Origin: Bacteroidota bacterium
GTDB lineage: Bacteria; Bacteroidota; Bacteroidia; Chitinophagales; Chitinophagaceae
Reading direction: 5' to 3'
DNA: 16,408 nucleotides
NCBI GenBank assembly: GCA_023433265.1
Contig: JAEZDR010000001.1
Location: forward strand, 1-16,408
Shown: piece after piece, positions 1 to 6,721 of the stretch
Layout of the letters: each line of letters starts with the position of its first letter
Numbering within the stretch: position 1 is the stretch's first letter
Position numbers and translations under genes: made by a program
The notes under the pieces: generated by a model
Seen by the model: only the letters and a program-made list of their open reading frames with translations
The model's database searches: none
What the model was told of the DNA's origin: nothing

Positions 1-73
1 TAGCTCAGATGGTTAGAGCGTCGAATTCATATCCGCCGGCTGGCGGACACGGGTTCAACTCCCGTTCTCGCTA
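1..73 (+). tRNA. tRNA-Met(CAU)-like copy 1, 5' end cut by window, palindrome-bearing
   Basis: This is identical over positions 1-73 to the copy at 258-330. The first seven acceptor bases lie outside the window. Visible parts are the D-arm (GCTC/GAGC), anticodon CAT at 28-30, the T-arm (ACGGG, loop TTCAACT, CCCGT) and the 3' acceptor strand TCTCGCT plus discriminator A73. CCA is not encoded. The 3' half of the anticodon stem and the variable loop are replaced by a 16-nt palindrome at 32-47. The anticodon stem 5' strand reads TCGAA and does not pair properly with what follows the loop. An intrinsic terminator follows at once. It may be a pseudo-tRNA or an unusual expressed tRNA-like RNA; sequence alone does not decide. 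Confidence 0.55.
32..47. repeat. 16-nt perfect palindrome in copy 1
   Basis: The sequence TCCGCCGGCTGGCGGA forms a 6-bp GC-rich stem (TCCGCC/GGCGGA) with a GGCT loop. It starts two bases after the CAT anticodon. The identical 16-mer occurs at 134-149 and 289-304, always at the same place in the tRNA-like unit. Confidence 0.85.
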
Positions 74-74
74 C

Positions 75-107
75 AAAGAGGTTGATTAGATATCAGCCTC
101 TTTTTTT
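75..107 (+). terminator. Intrinsic terminator after tRNA-like copy 1
   Basis: The stem GAGGTTGAT (78-86) pairs with ATCAGCCTC (92-100) through nine pairs, one of them G-U, with loop TAGAT and a run of seven T at 101-107. The A run at 75-77 can extend the stem. It would end transcription right after the tRNA-like RNA. Confidence 0.85.
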
Positions 108-109
108 AT

Positions 110-175
110 GATAGTCAGAGCGTCGGATTCATATCCGCCGGCTGGCGGACACGGGTTCAACTCCCGTTCTCGCTA
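110..175 (+). pseudogene. tRNA-Met(CAU)-like copy 2, 5'-truncated, palindrome-bearing
   Basis: From 120 to 175 this matches the other copies: anticodon CAT at 130-132, palindrome at 134-149, intact T-arm and 3' acceptor strand. The 5' acceptor strand is missing. The D-arm is reduced to GATAG joined directly to TCAGAGCG, as if about nine bases of the D-stem and loop were deleted. It cannot form a normal cloverleaf. It does keep the anticodon-stem strand TCGGA, which can pair with TCCG across the loop, whereas copies 1 and 3 read TCGAA. Copy 2 therefore probably keeps the more ancestral anticodon stem. It has its own terminator. Confidence 0.75.
134..149. repeat. 16-nt perfect palindrome in copy 2
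   Basis: Identical to the 16-mers at 32-47 and 289-304: a 6-bp stem and GGCT loop starting two bases after the CAT anticodon. Confidence 0.85.
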
Positions 176-176
176 C

Positions 177-205
177 AAAGGTCAACTTGATGTTGGCCTT
201 TTTTT
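177..205 (+). terminator. Intrinsic terminator after tRNA-like copy 2
   Basis: The stem AAGGTCAAC (178-186) pairs with GTTGGCCTT (192-200) through nine pairs, one of them G-U. The loop is TTGAT, and the run of T continues to 205. Confidence 0.85.
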
Positions 206-211
206 ATTCAG

Positions 212-232
212 GGCGGACACGGGTTCCAACTC
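212..232 (+). pseudogene. 3' scrap of another tRNA-like copy
   Basis: The stretch GGCGGACACGGGTTCCAACT matches the right half of the palindrome plus the T-arm of the neighbouring copies, with one extra C in the T loop. It then breaks off. It has no acceptor 3' strand and no left half. It is best explained as a remnant of a further unit. Confidence 0.65.
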
Positions 233-250
233 TAATAATTTGGAAAATAT

Positions 251-330
251 GGCGAGATAGCTCAGATGGTTAGAGCGTCGAATTCATATCCGCCGGCTGG
301 CGGACACGGGTTCAACTCCCGTTCTCGCTA
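251..330 (+). tRNA. tRNA-Met(CAU)-like copy 3, complete cloverleaf ends, palindrome-bearing
   Basis: This is the only copy complete within the window. The acceptor GGCGAGA (251-257) pairs with TCTCGCT (323-329) through seven pairs, G1-U72 being a wobble. The D-stem is GCTC/GAGC, the anticodon CAT is at 285-287 in loop TTCATA, the T-arm is at 306-322 and the discriminator is A330. Its length is 80 nt, about six more than a class I tRNA. The extra bases come from the palindrome at 289-304, which replaces the 3' anticodon strand and variable loop. The 5' strand TCGAA (278-282) makes at most a mismatched stem with TCCG. A TAaTTTG at 236-242 is a weak -7-like element. The outer arms argue for a tRNA-Met origin. 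The damaged anticodon arm argues against ordinary function. Confidence 0.6.
289..304. repeat. 16-nt perfect palindrome in copy 3
   Basis: Same 16-mer as at 32-47 and 134-149. If its 6-bp stem forms, the canonical anticodon stem cannot form, because they share the TCCG bases at 289-292. Confidence 0.85.
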
Positions 331-333
331 CAT

Positions 334-366
334 AGGTCAACCTTAGTGTTGGCCTTTTGTTTTTTT
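334..366 (+). terminator. Intrinsic terminator after tRNA-like copy 3
   Basis: The stem AGGTCAAC (334-341) pairs with GTTGGCCT (348-355) around a 6-nt loop, followed by a T-rich tail with one G interruption (355-366). It closely resembles the terminator of copy 2, so unit and terminator were duplicated together. Confidence 0.8.
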
Positions 367-407
367 AGCAATTGTGAAGGGTTTAACCGCTGACTGATTT
401 TAAACTA

Positions 408-437
408 AAGAGCAAGCCTTTTGAGGGGCTTGCTCTT
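408..437 (-). terminator. Terminator of ppdK
   Basis: A perfect 11-bp stem, AAGAGCAAGCC (408-418) with GGCTTGCTCTT (427-437), closes an 8-nt loop. It lies 20 bases beyond the ppdK stop codon. On the minus strand the hairpin is followed by a T-rich tail (TTTAGTTTA). Confidence 0.8.
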
Positions 438-457
438 ACAATTGACTATCACAATCG

Positions 458-3289
458 TTAAAGTGACGAGTATGCTTTTTCAGCAGGTTTTTCGAGCAGC
501 TTAGCATGAGCGGCTGCAAGACGAGCTACCGGTACCCGTGGACCAGAGCAAGAAACATATGTAAGGTTAAGCGTATGGCAGAAAGCGATTGACTCAGGAT
601 GACCGCCATGCTCGCCACAAATACCTACTTTAAGATCAGCTTTTGACTTTCTACCCCATTCTACAGCAATCTGCATCAACTTGCCAACACCATTGCGGTC
701 GAGCACTTCGAACGGATTGTCGTGTAGAATATTCTTTTCAGTGTAAAGCGGCAGGAACTTGTTCTCTGCATCCTCGCGGCTGAATGAGAAGGTTGCCTGG
801 GTAAGGTCGTTTGTACCAAAGGAGAAGAAGTCTACCTGCTTGGCAAGTTCGTCTGCACGCATACATGCACGAACCACCTCTATCATAGTACCAAACTTAA
901 AGATCGGCTTGATGCCTTTCTGTTCAGTTACAAAATCAGTAAGGTCGTTTACATATTGCTTAACACGTATAAGTTCCTGTGCAGTACAAACCTGTGGAAC
1001 CATTATCTCAGGATTTACATTAATACCTTCTCTCTGGCACTCTGCTGCGGCTTCAAGGATTGCCTGAATTTGCATCTTGTATATCTCAGGATATGTAAGG
1101 CCGAGACGTACACCCCTATGACCAAGCATTGGGTTTACTTCATGCAATTCGTGAACCTTCTTAAGCATTTGCTCTTTCTTGTCAATAGACTGTTGAATGA
1201 GTTCAACACCCTGTTCGTTGAAAGGCATTGCAGAATTGTAACCGTTGGTTCCTGTTTGAAGCAGGCGCATTGTGCTGAAGAGGTTGGTAACACCCGCAGC
1301 TGTATCATGCAGCAGGCGGAGGTGTTGCAGCTCTTCTTTTATTTCATCTTCGGTTGGAAGGAATTCATGAATTGGGGGATCGAGCAGACGTACTGTAACA
1401 GGGCGTGGAGCCATTACGGTAAAGATCTCTTTAAAGTCCTGCCTTTGAATTGGAAGCAGTTTATTCAGCGCTATCTGACGCTCTTCTTCGGTATCTGCCA
1501 GGATCATTTCAATCACCAATGGAAGCCTGTCAACTGCGTTAAACATTCTCTCTGTGCGGCAAAGGCCGATACCCATGGCTCCATATTCTACTGCTTTTTC
1601 TGCATCGTCAGGGGTATCTGCATTAGCCATCACTTTGAGACGAGCAATTTCATCAGCCCAATTCAGCAAAGTCTTCAAGTCGTCAGAAAACTTAGGCTCA
1701 ACTGTTGGAATAACACCCATGAATACATTACCTGTACCACCATCAATGGTAATGAAATCGCCTTCATGAAGGATGGTTTCGCCTACTTTAGCGCGACGAC
1801 TCTTAACATCAACAGAAATACCTTCTGCTCCTGCAACGCATGGTTTACCCATGCCCCTTGCCACTACCGCAGCGTGGGATGTTTTACCCCCGCGGCTTGT
1901 AAGGATACCTTGGGAAGCAAAGAAACCATGGATGTCTTCAGGCTTGGTTTCTTCTCTAATGAGAATAACTTTCTTGCCAGAGCGACCAAGGCTTTCGGCG
2001 CGATCTGCATCGAACACACAAATACCTGAAGCAGCGCCCGGAGAAGCAGGAAGACCCTGAGAAAGCGGTGTTGCTTTATGATTAGGGTCAAGGCTTGGGT
2101 GCAGCAACTGCTCAAGTAAATCAGGCTTAATTCTAAGCAACGCCTGCTCTTTTGTAAGTAACCCTTCTTTTGCCAATTCAACAGATGTGCGCACCATTGC
2201 TGCTGCATTCATCTTACCATTACGCGTTTGCAGGCAATAAAGAATTCCTTTTTCGATAGTGAACTCGAAATCCTGAACCTCTTTATAGTGGTTTTCAAGT
2301 TTAGAACGAAGATCTTCCAGTTGCTTGTAGAGGTCTGGCATTTCATCCTTCATGTCGAGTACTGGTTTTGGCGTTCTGATACCAGCTACCACATCTTCAC
2401 CCTGTGCGTTAGTAAGGTATTCGCCAAAGAAAATGTTTTCGCCTGTTCCCGGATCACGTGTAAAGGCCACACCTGTAGCACTATCGTTACCCATGTTACC
2501 GAAAACCATTGCGACTACGTTTACTGCAGTACCGTTTGCCATTTCGGGAGTGATATGGAACTCGCGACGATAGTCGACTGCCCTTTTACCCATCCATGAG
2601 TTAAACACGGCTTTAATAGCAATGATCAATTGCTCGTATACATTTTCAGGGAATGGTTTTCCTGTATGTTCGCGAACTACATTCAGGAAACGCTCACTTA
2701 TATCTTTGAGATCTTCAGCACTTAGGCCGATATCTATCTTAACACCTGCTTTTGCTTTTACAGCTTCAAACTCGTGGTCAAATTTTTCGTCAGGAACGCC
2801 TAATGCTACTTTCCCGAACAATTGGATAAAGCGCCTGTAAGCATCGTAAGCAAAACGCTCGTTATTCGTTAGTTTCAGAAGTCCTTGTAGCGTTTCCTTG
2901 TTCAGACCCAGGTTTAGAATGGTATCCATCATACCCGGCATTGACATAGCAGAACCGGAACGAACCGAAACCAACAAAGGATTATTGCTGTCACCGAATA
3001 TTTTACCGGATGATTTTTCAACCAGTTCCAACTGGGCATGTACCTCATCGAGCAAGCCCTCGGGCAATTGCCTTTCCTGGTTAGCCAGGTACGATAAGCA
3101 TGCCTCTGTTGTTATTACAAAACCGGGAGGTACGTTAAGGCCAATCTGCGTCATTTCGCATAGATTTGCGCCCTTCCCACCTAAAAGTTGTCTTTTTTTA
3201 CCGTCGCCTTCCATAAAGGAATAAACGAATTTTTTTTGGAGCAGCGATGCTGTTGGTTTGGCAGCACCTTTTGTTAGGAGATCTGACAT
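458..3289 (-). CDS. ppdK: Pyruvate, phosphate dikinase
   Basis: Cytoplasmic enzyme interconverting pyruvate, ATP and phosphate with PEP, AMP and pyrophosphate; in Bacteroidota it supports glycolysis or gluconeogenesis at the PEP-pyruvate node. The 943 residues show the family order: an N-terminal ATP-grasp nucleotide-binding domain beginning with GGKGANLCEM, a swivelling phosphohistidine domain with GGKTSHAAVVARGMG (catalytic His472), and a C-terminal PEP/pyruvate TIM barrel with FFSFGTNDLTQ and GICGEHGG (catalytic Cys891). The ATG at 3287-3289 is the natural N-terminus, since ATP-grasp homology starts about 35 residues later; no clear Shine-Dalgarno precedes it. The protein is longer than the roughly 875-residue clostridial enzyme. 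By my recollection of that protein, most of the excess is an insert of about 40 residues between His641 (HEFLP) and His724 (NPMLGHRG). All catalytic residues are present. Confidence 0.97.
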   Translation of the reverse strand: MSDLLTKGAAKPTASLLQKKFVYSFMEGDGKKRQLLGGKGANLCEMTQIGLNVPPGFVITTEACLSYLANQERQLPEGLLDEVHAQLELVEKSSGKIFGDSNNPLLVSVRSGSAMSMPGMMDTILNLGLNKETLQGLLKLTNNERFAYDAYRRFIQLFGKVALGVPDEKFDHEFEAVKAKAGVKIDIGLSAEDLKDISERFLNVVREHTGKPFPENVYEQLIIAIKAVFNSWMGKRAVDYRREFHITPEMANGTAVNVVAMVFGNMGNDSATGVAFTRDPGTGENIFFGEYLTNAQGEDVVAGIRTPKPVLDMKDEMPDLYKQLEDLRSKLENHYKEVQDFEFTIEKGILYCLQTRNGKMNAAAMVRTSVELAKEGLLTKEQALLRIKPDLLEQLLHPSLDPNHKATPLSQGLPASPGAASGICVFDADRAESLGRSGKKVILIREETKPEDIHGFFASQGILTSRGGKTSHAAVVARGMGKPCVAGAEGISVDVKSRRAKVGETILHEGDFITIDGGTGNVFMGVIPTVEPKFSDDLKTLLNWADEIARLKVMANADTPDDAEKAVEYGAMGIGLCRTERMFNAVDRLPLVIEMILADTEEERQIALNKLLPIQRQDFKEIFTVMAPRPVTVRLLDPPIHEFLPTEDEIKEELQHLRLLHDTAAGVTNLFSTMRLLQTGTNGYNSAMPFNEQGVELIQQSIDKKEQMLKKVHELHEVNPMLGHRGVRLGLTYPEIYKMQIQAILEAAAECQREGINVNPEIMVPQVCTAQELIRVKQYVNDLTDFVTEQKGIKPIFKFGTMIEVVRACMRADELAKQVDFFSFGTNDLTQATFSFSREDAENKFLPLYTEKNILHDNPFEVLDRNGVGKLMQIAVEWGRKSKADLKVGICGEHGGHPESIAFCHTLNLTYVSCSGPRVPVARLAAAHAKLLEKPAEKAYSSL

Positions 3290-3497
3290 GATATCAATCG
3301 TTTTAGTAAGCTACGAAAGTAGTTTTGCTGTTTAGGCAATTTTTATGACTACAATCACCGCATAGAGAGATATTAGTCAGCTGAGAACATTGGCAGACAG
3401 GCGGAGAACGAAACATGAAAACAGTCTATGGCGGACTCCACCACAGGATAAAATTCAAAATCCGGTCTTCTCCCCTTGCTGGAGTATTAACGTCTTT

Positions 3498-3911
3498 TCA
3501 GGTCTTGGTACCGGAAAGTTTCAAAACTGTGTCCCATTCTTCGGGAGCCACTTTCTGAACAGAGAGGCGGCCTAACCGTACCAGCTCCATATTTTTCAAG
3601 AGAGGATGTGCTTTAATTTCTGCTAATGTAATGGAGCGTTTGAGTTTTTTGACAGGCTTGAAATCAACAACCACCCATGCAACTTCATCGGTTGTCGGAT
3701 CCTGGTAGTGTTCTTTAACTACTTTAGCAATACCAACAATTTCAACTCCTTCATTGCTGTGATAAAAGAAAGCCAGATCTCCTTTTTTCATATCACGCAA
3801 ATTGTTGCGAGCAGCATAGTTTCTCACCCCATCCCAAAAAGTAGATCCATCTTTTACAAATTGGTCCCAGCTATATTTAAAAGGTTCTGATTTGATAAGC
3901 CAATAGTTCAT
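3498..3911 (-). CDS. EVE domain (PUA-like fold) protein
   Basis: The 137 residues consist of one EVE domain from end to end. Hallmarks are the start MNYWLIKSEP, the WDGVRNYAARN segment, then KKGDLAFFYHS, GIAKVVKEHYQDPT and a C-terminal MELVRLGRLSVQKV block. EVE proteins share the PUA/YTH/ASCH fold and are thought to bind modified nucleobases in DNA or RNA; the bacterial stand-alone form has no settled role. No signal peptide is present, so it acts in the cytoplasm. It has its own promoter inside the end of the receptor gene upstream. It is separated from ppdK by about 200 bases, so cotranscription is doubtful. Confidence 0.9.
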   Translation of the reverse strand: MNYWLIKSEPFKYSWDQFVKDGSTFWDGVRNYAARNNLRDMKKGDLAFFYHSNEGVEIVGIAKVVKEHYQDPTTDEVAWVVVDFKPVKKLKRSITLAEIKAHPLLKNMELVRLGRLSVQKVAPEEWDTVLKLSGTKT

Positions 3912-3928
3912 GCAGCTAAAGTAGTTTA

Positions 3929-3959
3929 CAAATTTAGGAACTAGAATGAAGCTTTCAAT
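3929..3959 (-). promoter_or_regulatory. Bacteroidota-type promoter for the EVE gene
   Basis: On the minus strand, a -7 element TAAATTTG (3929-3936, fitting TAnnTTTG) lies 19 bases from a -33 TTG (3956-3958). Transcription would start about 10 bases before the EVE start codon. The -33 half lies within the last codons of the TonB-dependent receptor gene. Confidence 0.6.
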
Positions 3960-6127
3960 GTAAACGCAAAGCTTCTCCCGGGGGCAGATATACCGCTGGC
4001 AAAATACCGATAGTTTTTATCGAGCAGGTTTTCAGCAAGCAGGTGGAGCTGCAGATACTTAGTCAAAACGAATTCAGCTTTAAGATTGAGCGTGAACCAT
4101 GAAGGCATACCCAAAGGTGTTGCGTATTGAAGGTTGTCTTCGCCGGATGGACTATAATCATTTATTCTTTTCCAGCCATTGAACAGCACAAAAGCCTCCA
4201 CATTATAGTTGGATTTATTGAAGGCTATAGAAGTTCTACCATACACCGGAGGTATGTGATCCATGGGTACTGCAACGTTGTTGTGTTTATACCTGCCGTA
4301 GGTGTAAGATGCTACACCCTGCCAGGCTAGATTTTTAATCAATGCCAGCCTAGCATTCAGGCTAAATCCATAGACAAAAGCTTTTGCTTTGTTTTGATTT
4401 GCGAGAACCTGGCTTTTTACACCATCGTAAATGATGCTGTCCTGACCATTGAAAGTGAAAGCATCTGTAACTATAGCATTACTAAATATTGTATAATATA
4501 TTGATGCACCATAACTGAACCTATCACTAAACTTTGCGAGGTTAATCTCAGCGTTGTAAGTGTACTCGGGTTTAATATCAGGATTGGGAACCACCACTTT
4601 TCCTGCACGACTATCGAATACTTTACCCAAATCATCAATATTCGGACTTCTAAAACCCGTATTCAGCAGAAATGAAATTTTCAGCCTTTTAGAAGTCACA
4701 TATACCAGGGCGACGTTTCCGCTGACCGCCAGGTTTTGTTGCCTGACAGATTTAAACGGGAAATGCATGAGTGAGGTGTCGGCAAAAGAGGCTGACATAT
4801 TTACATAATTCAACCTGATGCCATCGTTAAGGGTAAGCTTCCGGTTAAACTTATGAGTATGCTGGGCATAAACAGCATAATAGCTCATGCTATTAAAACC
4901 GTCCGGATAACGAGTAGATATGCGCGACAGTGTATTGGTATTAATATTTCTACCCCATGCACGTGACTGCACAAAATTTACATTTGACTCTGCGCCAAGG
5001 TGCAGTTCATTCTTTCCGCTATAGTGTTTTGCATCTACGTTAAGTCCAAAAACATGAACATTTTCTATTCGTTCATCACGCCTTGAACTCAGGAAGCGCC
5101 TAGTATACCTGCTTTCCTCAATACCCTGGTAGCTTGCATTCACCATAGCCTGCCTGAAGAACCCACTGAGGCCATCGGTTGAAAAATGATAAGCTGTTAG
5201 TAACCTGAACTGAGGACCATAATACCATTGTGCATAGCTGGGTTTGCTAGCTATAACTTCAGACAATCGGTCGAAGCGGGGAATATTTGTTGAAGAAGAA
5301 AGCTGAATGTTTAGTGTATGCGAAATGTTTTGATTGGGTTTATAGGTAAGCTTCTGAAGAATATCCCATTGTTTGTATCCGGCGGGTTGTTGCTTGTCGG
5401 GGTCAGGATTAGCTATAGCCGAATCTTTCCCATTGAAAGTTCGAACAATGAAAGGTACCTGGCCGAATCCAGGGAATCTGCTATCCCTGTTTTTGCCCTG
5501 TGTTACATTTCCAAAACTGTTATAGGTGATGCTTGTAAGTGATGCCCATTTTGCTCCACCGATGTTTACGTCCGCATGGGCCTTGAACTCTTCTGTAGCT
5601 GTAGTATATCTCAGAAAAACATTTGTTTTAGTAAGGGAAAGCTGTGGTGATGAAGTAAACATAGAAACAACTCCCCCTAAAGCATCGCTACCATAAAGCG
5701 TGGAGGAAGGGCCATAAATTACTTCAAGCCTATCCAGAACAGCATTATCAACCGTAATGATATTCTGTAAATGGCCTGCACGATAGATGGCGTTATTTAA
5801 TCGGATTCCGTCCACCATTAATAAAACACGGCTCGCTTCGAATCCCCGAATAACCGGGCTACCTCCACCCTGCTGACTGCGCTGAACAAAGACAGTCCCG
5901 GTATTGCTAAGGATATCCCCGGTATTAGCCTGAAAATGTAGCGTAGACGGCTTATTGATTATCGAGACCGATTGAGCTATCCTGCGGGAACGCTCTGCGA
6001 ACTTGCTTGCGAATACTACTACACTGTCAATATCTTTGTCCAGCAACGTGTCGACTGTTTGCGCCTGGGCAAAGGATGTTATAGCCATAACGGCCAGGAA
6101 GAATAACGCAAGCGTTGCTCTAAGCAT
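3941..6127 (-). CDS. TonB-dependent outer-membrane receptor, haemoglobin/haem type
   Basis: An outer-membrane beta-barrel importer of 728 residues, energised by TonB-ExbBD. A signal peptide (about 1-22, ending FAQAQ) is followed by a short TonB-box-like segment DSVVVFASKF at 34-43. The plug domain spans about 45-158 and contains GGGSPVIRGFEASRVLLMVD, DRLEVIYGPSSTLYGSDALG and related family signatures. The rest is a barrel ending in the C-terminal strand RSFAFTLKASF. The plug wording (VIRGFEASRVLLMVDG, NNAIYRAGHLQNI) resembles the haemoglobin/transferrin/lactoferrin receptor group. There is no N-terminal carboxypeptidase-regulatory domain and no SusD partner, unlike glycan SusC receptors. Its ATG directly abuts the TAA of the upstream heme-binding gene, so the two are almost surely translated from one mRNA. 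Haem as substrate is inferred from similarity and context; another metal chelate is possible. Confidence 0.9.
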   Translation of the reverse strand: MLRATLALFFLAVMAITSFAQAQTVDTLLDKDIDSVVVFASKFAERSRRIAQSVSIINKPSTLHFQANTGDILSNTGTVFVQRSQQGGGSPVIRGFEASRVLLMVDGIRLNNAIYRAGHLQNIITVDNAVLDRLEVIYGPSSTLYGSDALGGVVSMFTSSPQLSLTKTNVFLRYTTATEEFKAHADVNIGGAKWASLTSITYNSFGNVTQGKNRDSRFPGFGQVPFIVRTFNGKDSAIANPDPDKQQPAGYKQWDILQKLTYKPNQNISHTLNIQLSSSTNIPRFDRLSEVIASKPSYAQWYYGPQFRLLTAYHFSTDGLSGFFRQAMVNASYQGIEESRYTRRFLSSRRDERIENVHVFGLNVDAKHYSGKNELHLGAESNVNFVQSRAWGRNINTNTLSRISTRYPDGFNSMSYYAVYAQHTHKFNRKLTLNDGIRLNYVNMSASFADTSLMHFPFKSVRQQNLAVSGNVALVYVTSKRLKISFLLNTGFRSPNIDDLGKVFDSRAGKVVVPNPDIKPEYTYNAEINLAKFSDRFSYGASIYYTIFSNAIVTDAFTFNGQDSIIYDGVKSQVLANQNKAKAFVYGFSLNARLALIKNLAWQGVASYTYGRYKHNNVAVPMDHIPPVYGRTSIAFNKSNYNVEAFVLFNGWKRINDYSPSGEDNLQYATPLGMPSWFTLNLKAEFVLTKYLQLHLLAENLLDKNYRYFASGISAPGRSFAFTLKASF

Positions 6128-6607
6128 TTATTTTTTCTTCAGGCTGTCGATTGGGTATTTAGCTTCCATTTGTTTGCGAACAGATTCAGACCATGTGATA
6201 ATCGCCTTTTTCTGTTGCTCATTTAACCTGGCGTCGTCATGCAGCCATAAATAGGAATCCAGAGGCATATGTCCTTCCTGCACCATTTCTTCGGTTTCTT
6301 CAAGCTTATGATATTGCTTTCGCAAAGAATAGCCTAAAAACTCATCGAAATTCAAATGCTCCTTGCCTTCTACCACGTGGTTATTTAACCACCAGGTTAC
6401 AGGTTGCACCTTTGCGTACCACGGGTAAACTGTATTGTTGCTATGGCAGTCGTAGCAAGCTGTTTTCATTATACCTTCAATGCTATCGGGCATGGCGTAT
6501 TTGTTTGTAATGCGATTGGGAAATGGACCCGAAGCTTTATTCTCTTCCGGTTGAATGAACTGCATGCCTATAAGTATTATAACAAGGATTAATAAAAGCC
6601 TTTTCAT
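6128..6607 (-). CDS. Heme-binding domain protein (Haem_bd family), membrane-anchored
   Basis: The 159-residue protein begins with a hydrophobic segment (residues 3-19) that serves as signal anchor or signal peptide. A single c-type haem motif, CYDCH, follows at 51-55. The surrounding pattern (CxxCHSNNTVYPWYAKVQPV, then WWLNNHVVEGK and later EGHMP) is typical of the Bacteroidota Haem_bd domain, in which Met114 of EGHMP is a plausible distal ligand. It would reside in the periplasm, tethered to a membrane. It is the first gene of a two-gene operon with the TonB-dependent receptor: its stop codon and the receptor start codon are adjacent. An A-rich tract before the junction may help ribosome entry. 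A good -7 element lies about 20 bases upstream of its ATG. The role may be electron transfer or haem handling. Confidence 0.88.
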   Translation of the reverse strand: MKRLLLILVIILIGMQFIQPEENKASGPFPNRITNKYAMPDSIEGIMKTACYDCHSNNTVYPWYAKVQPVTWWLNNHVVEGKEHLNFDEFLGYSLRKQYHKLEETEEMVQEGHMPLDSYLWLHDDARLNEQQKKAIITWSESVRKQMEAKYPIDSLKKK

Positions 6608-6626
6608 GATTAAGAAAGTTAGGCTT

Positions 6627-6634
6627 CAAATATA
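6627..6634 (-). promoter_or_regulatory. -7 element for the heme-protein/receptor operon
   Basis: The minus strand reads TATATTTG, a perfect TAnnTTTG. A start site near 6620 would leave a leader of about 13 bases. The -33 region (TGTA at the 19-base spacing) is a poor match, which could mean dependence on an activator. Confidence 0.55.
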
Positions 6635-6671
6635 CTCGATATATAAATGAATCTACATAGATGCATAGCTC

Positions 6672-6700
6672 TTGACTGTACAAGTTAAAGCCGTATTTTG
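6672..6700 (+). promoter_or_regulatory. Promoter of the TPR/beta-barrel gene
   Basis: A TTG at 6672-6674 (in TTGAC) lies 19 bases before TATTTTG at 6694-6700, which fits the -7 element with one base fewer in its centre. The predicted start site near 6706 lies downstream of the most upstream in-frame TTG codon at 6698, so that codon cannot be the translation start if this promoter is used. Confidence 0.5.
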
Positions 6701-6721
6701 CGAGCGAAGGAACCGCCGCGA

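Noticed and set aside
32..304. Reading the repeated 16-mers as a CRISPR array
   Set aside because: The spacing (102 and 155 bases) is irregular, the repeats are embedded in tRNA-like sequence and the intervals are related to one another, unlike spacers.
956..2029. Plus-strand open frame of 357 codons antisense to ppdK
   Set aside because: It lies wholly opposite ppdK, whose catalytic motifs fix the coding strand. The translation is rich in Cys, His and aromatics with no domain, typical of an antisense shadow.
3390..3575. Plus-strand 61-codon frame between ppdK and the EVE gene
   Set aside because: It overlaps the end of the EVE gene in the opposite direction and has no ribosome-binding site, domain or compositional support. 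The gap 3290-3497 itself shows nothing convincing.
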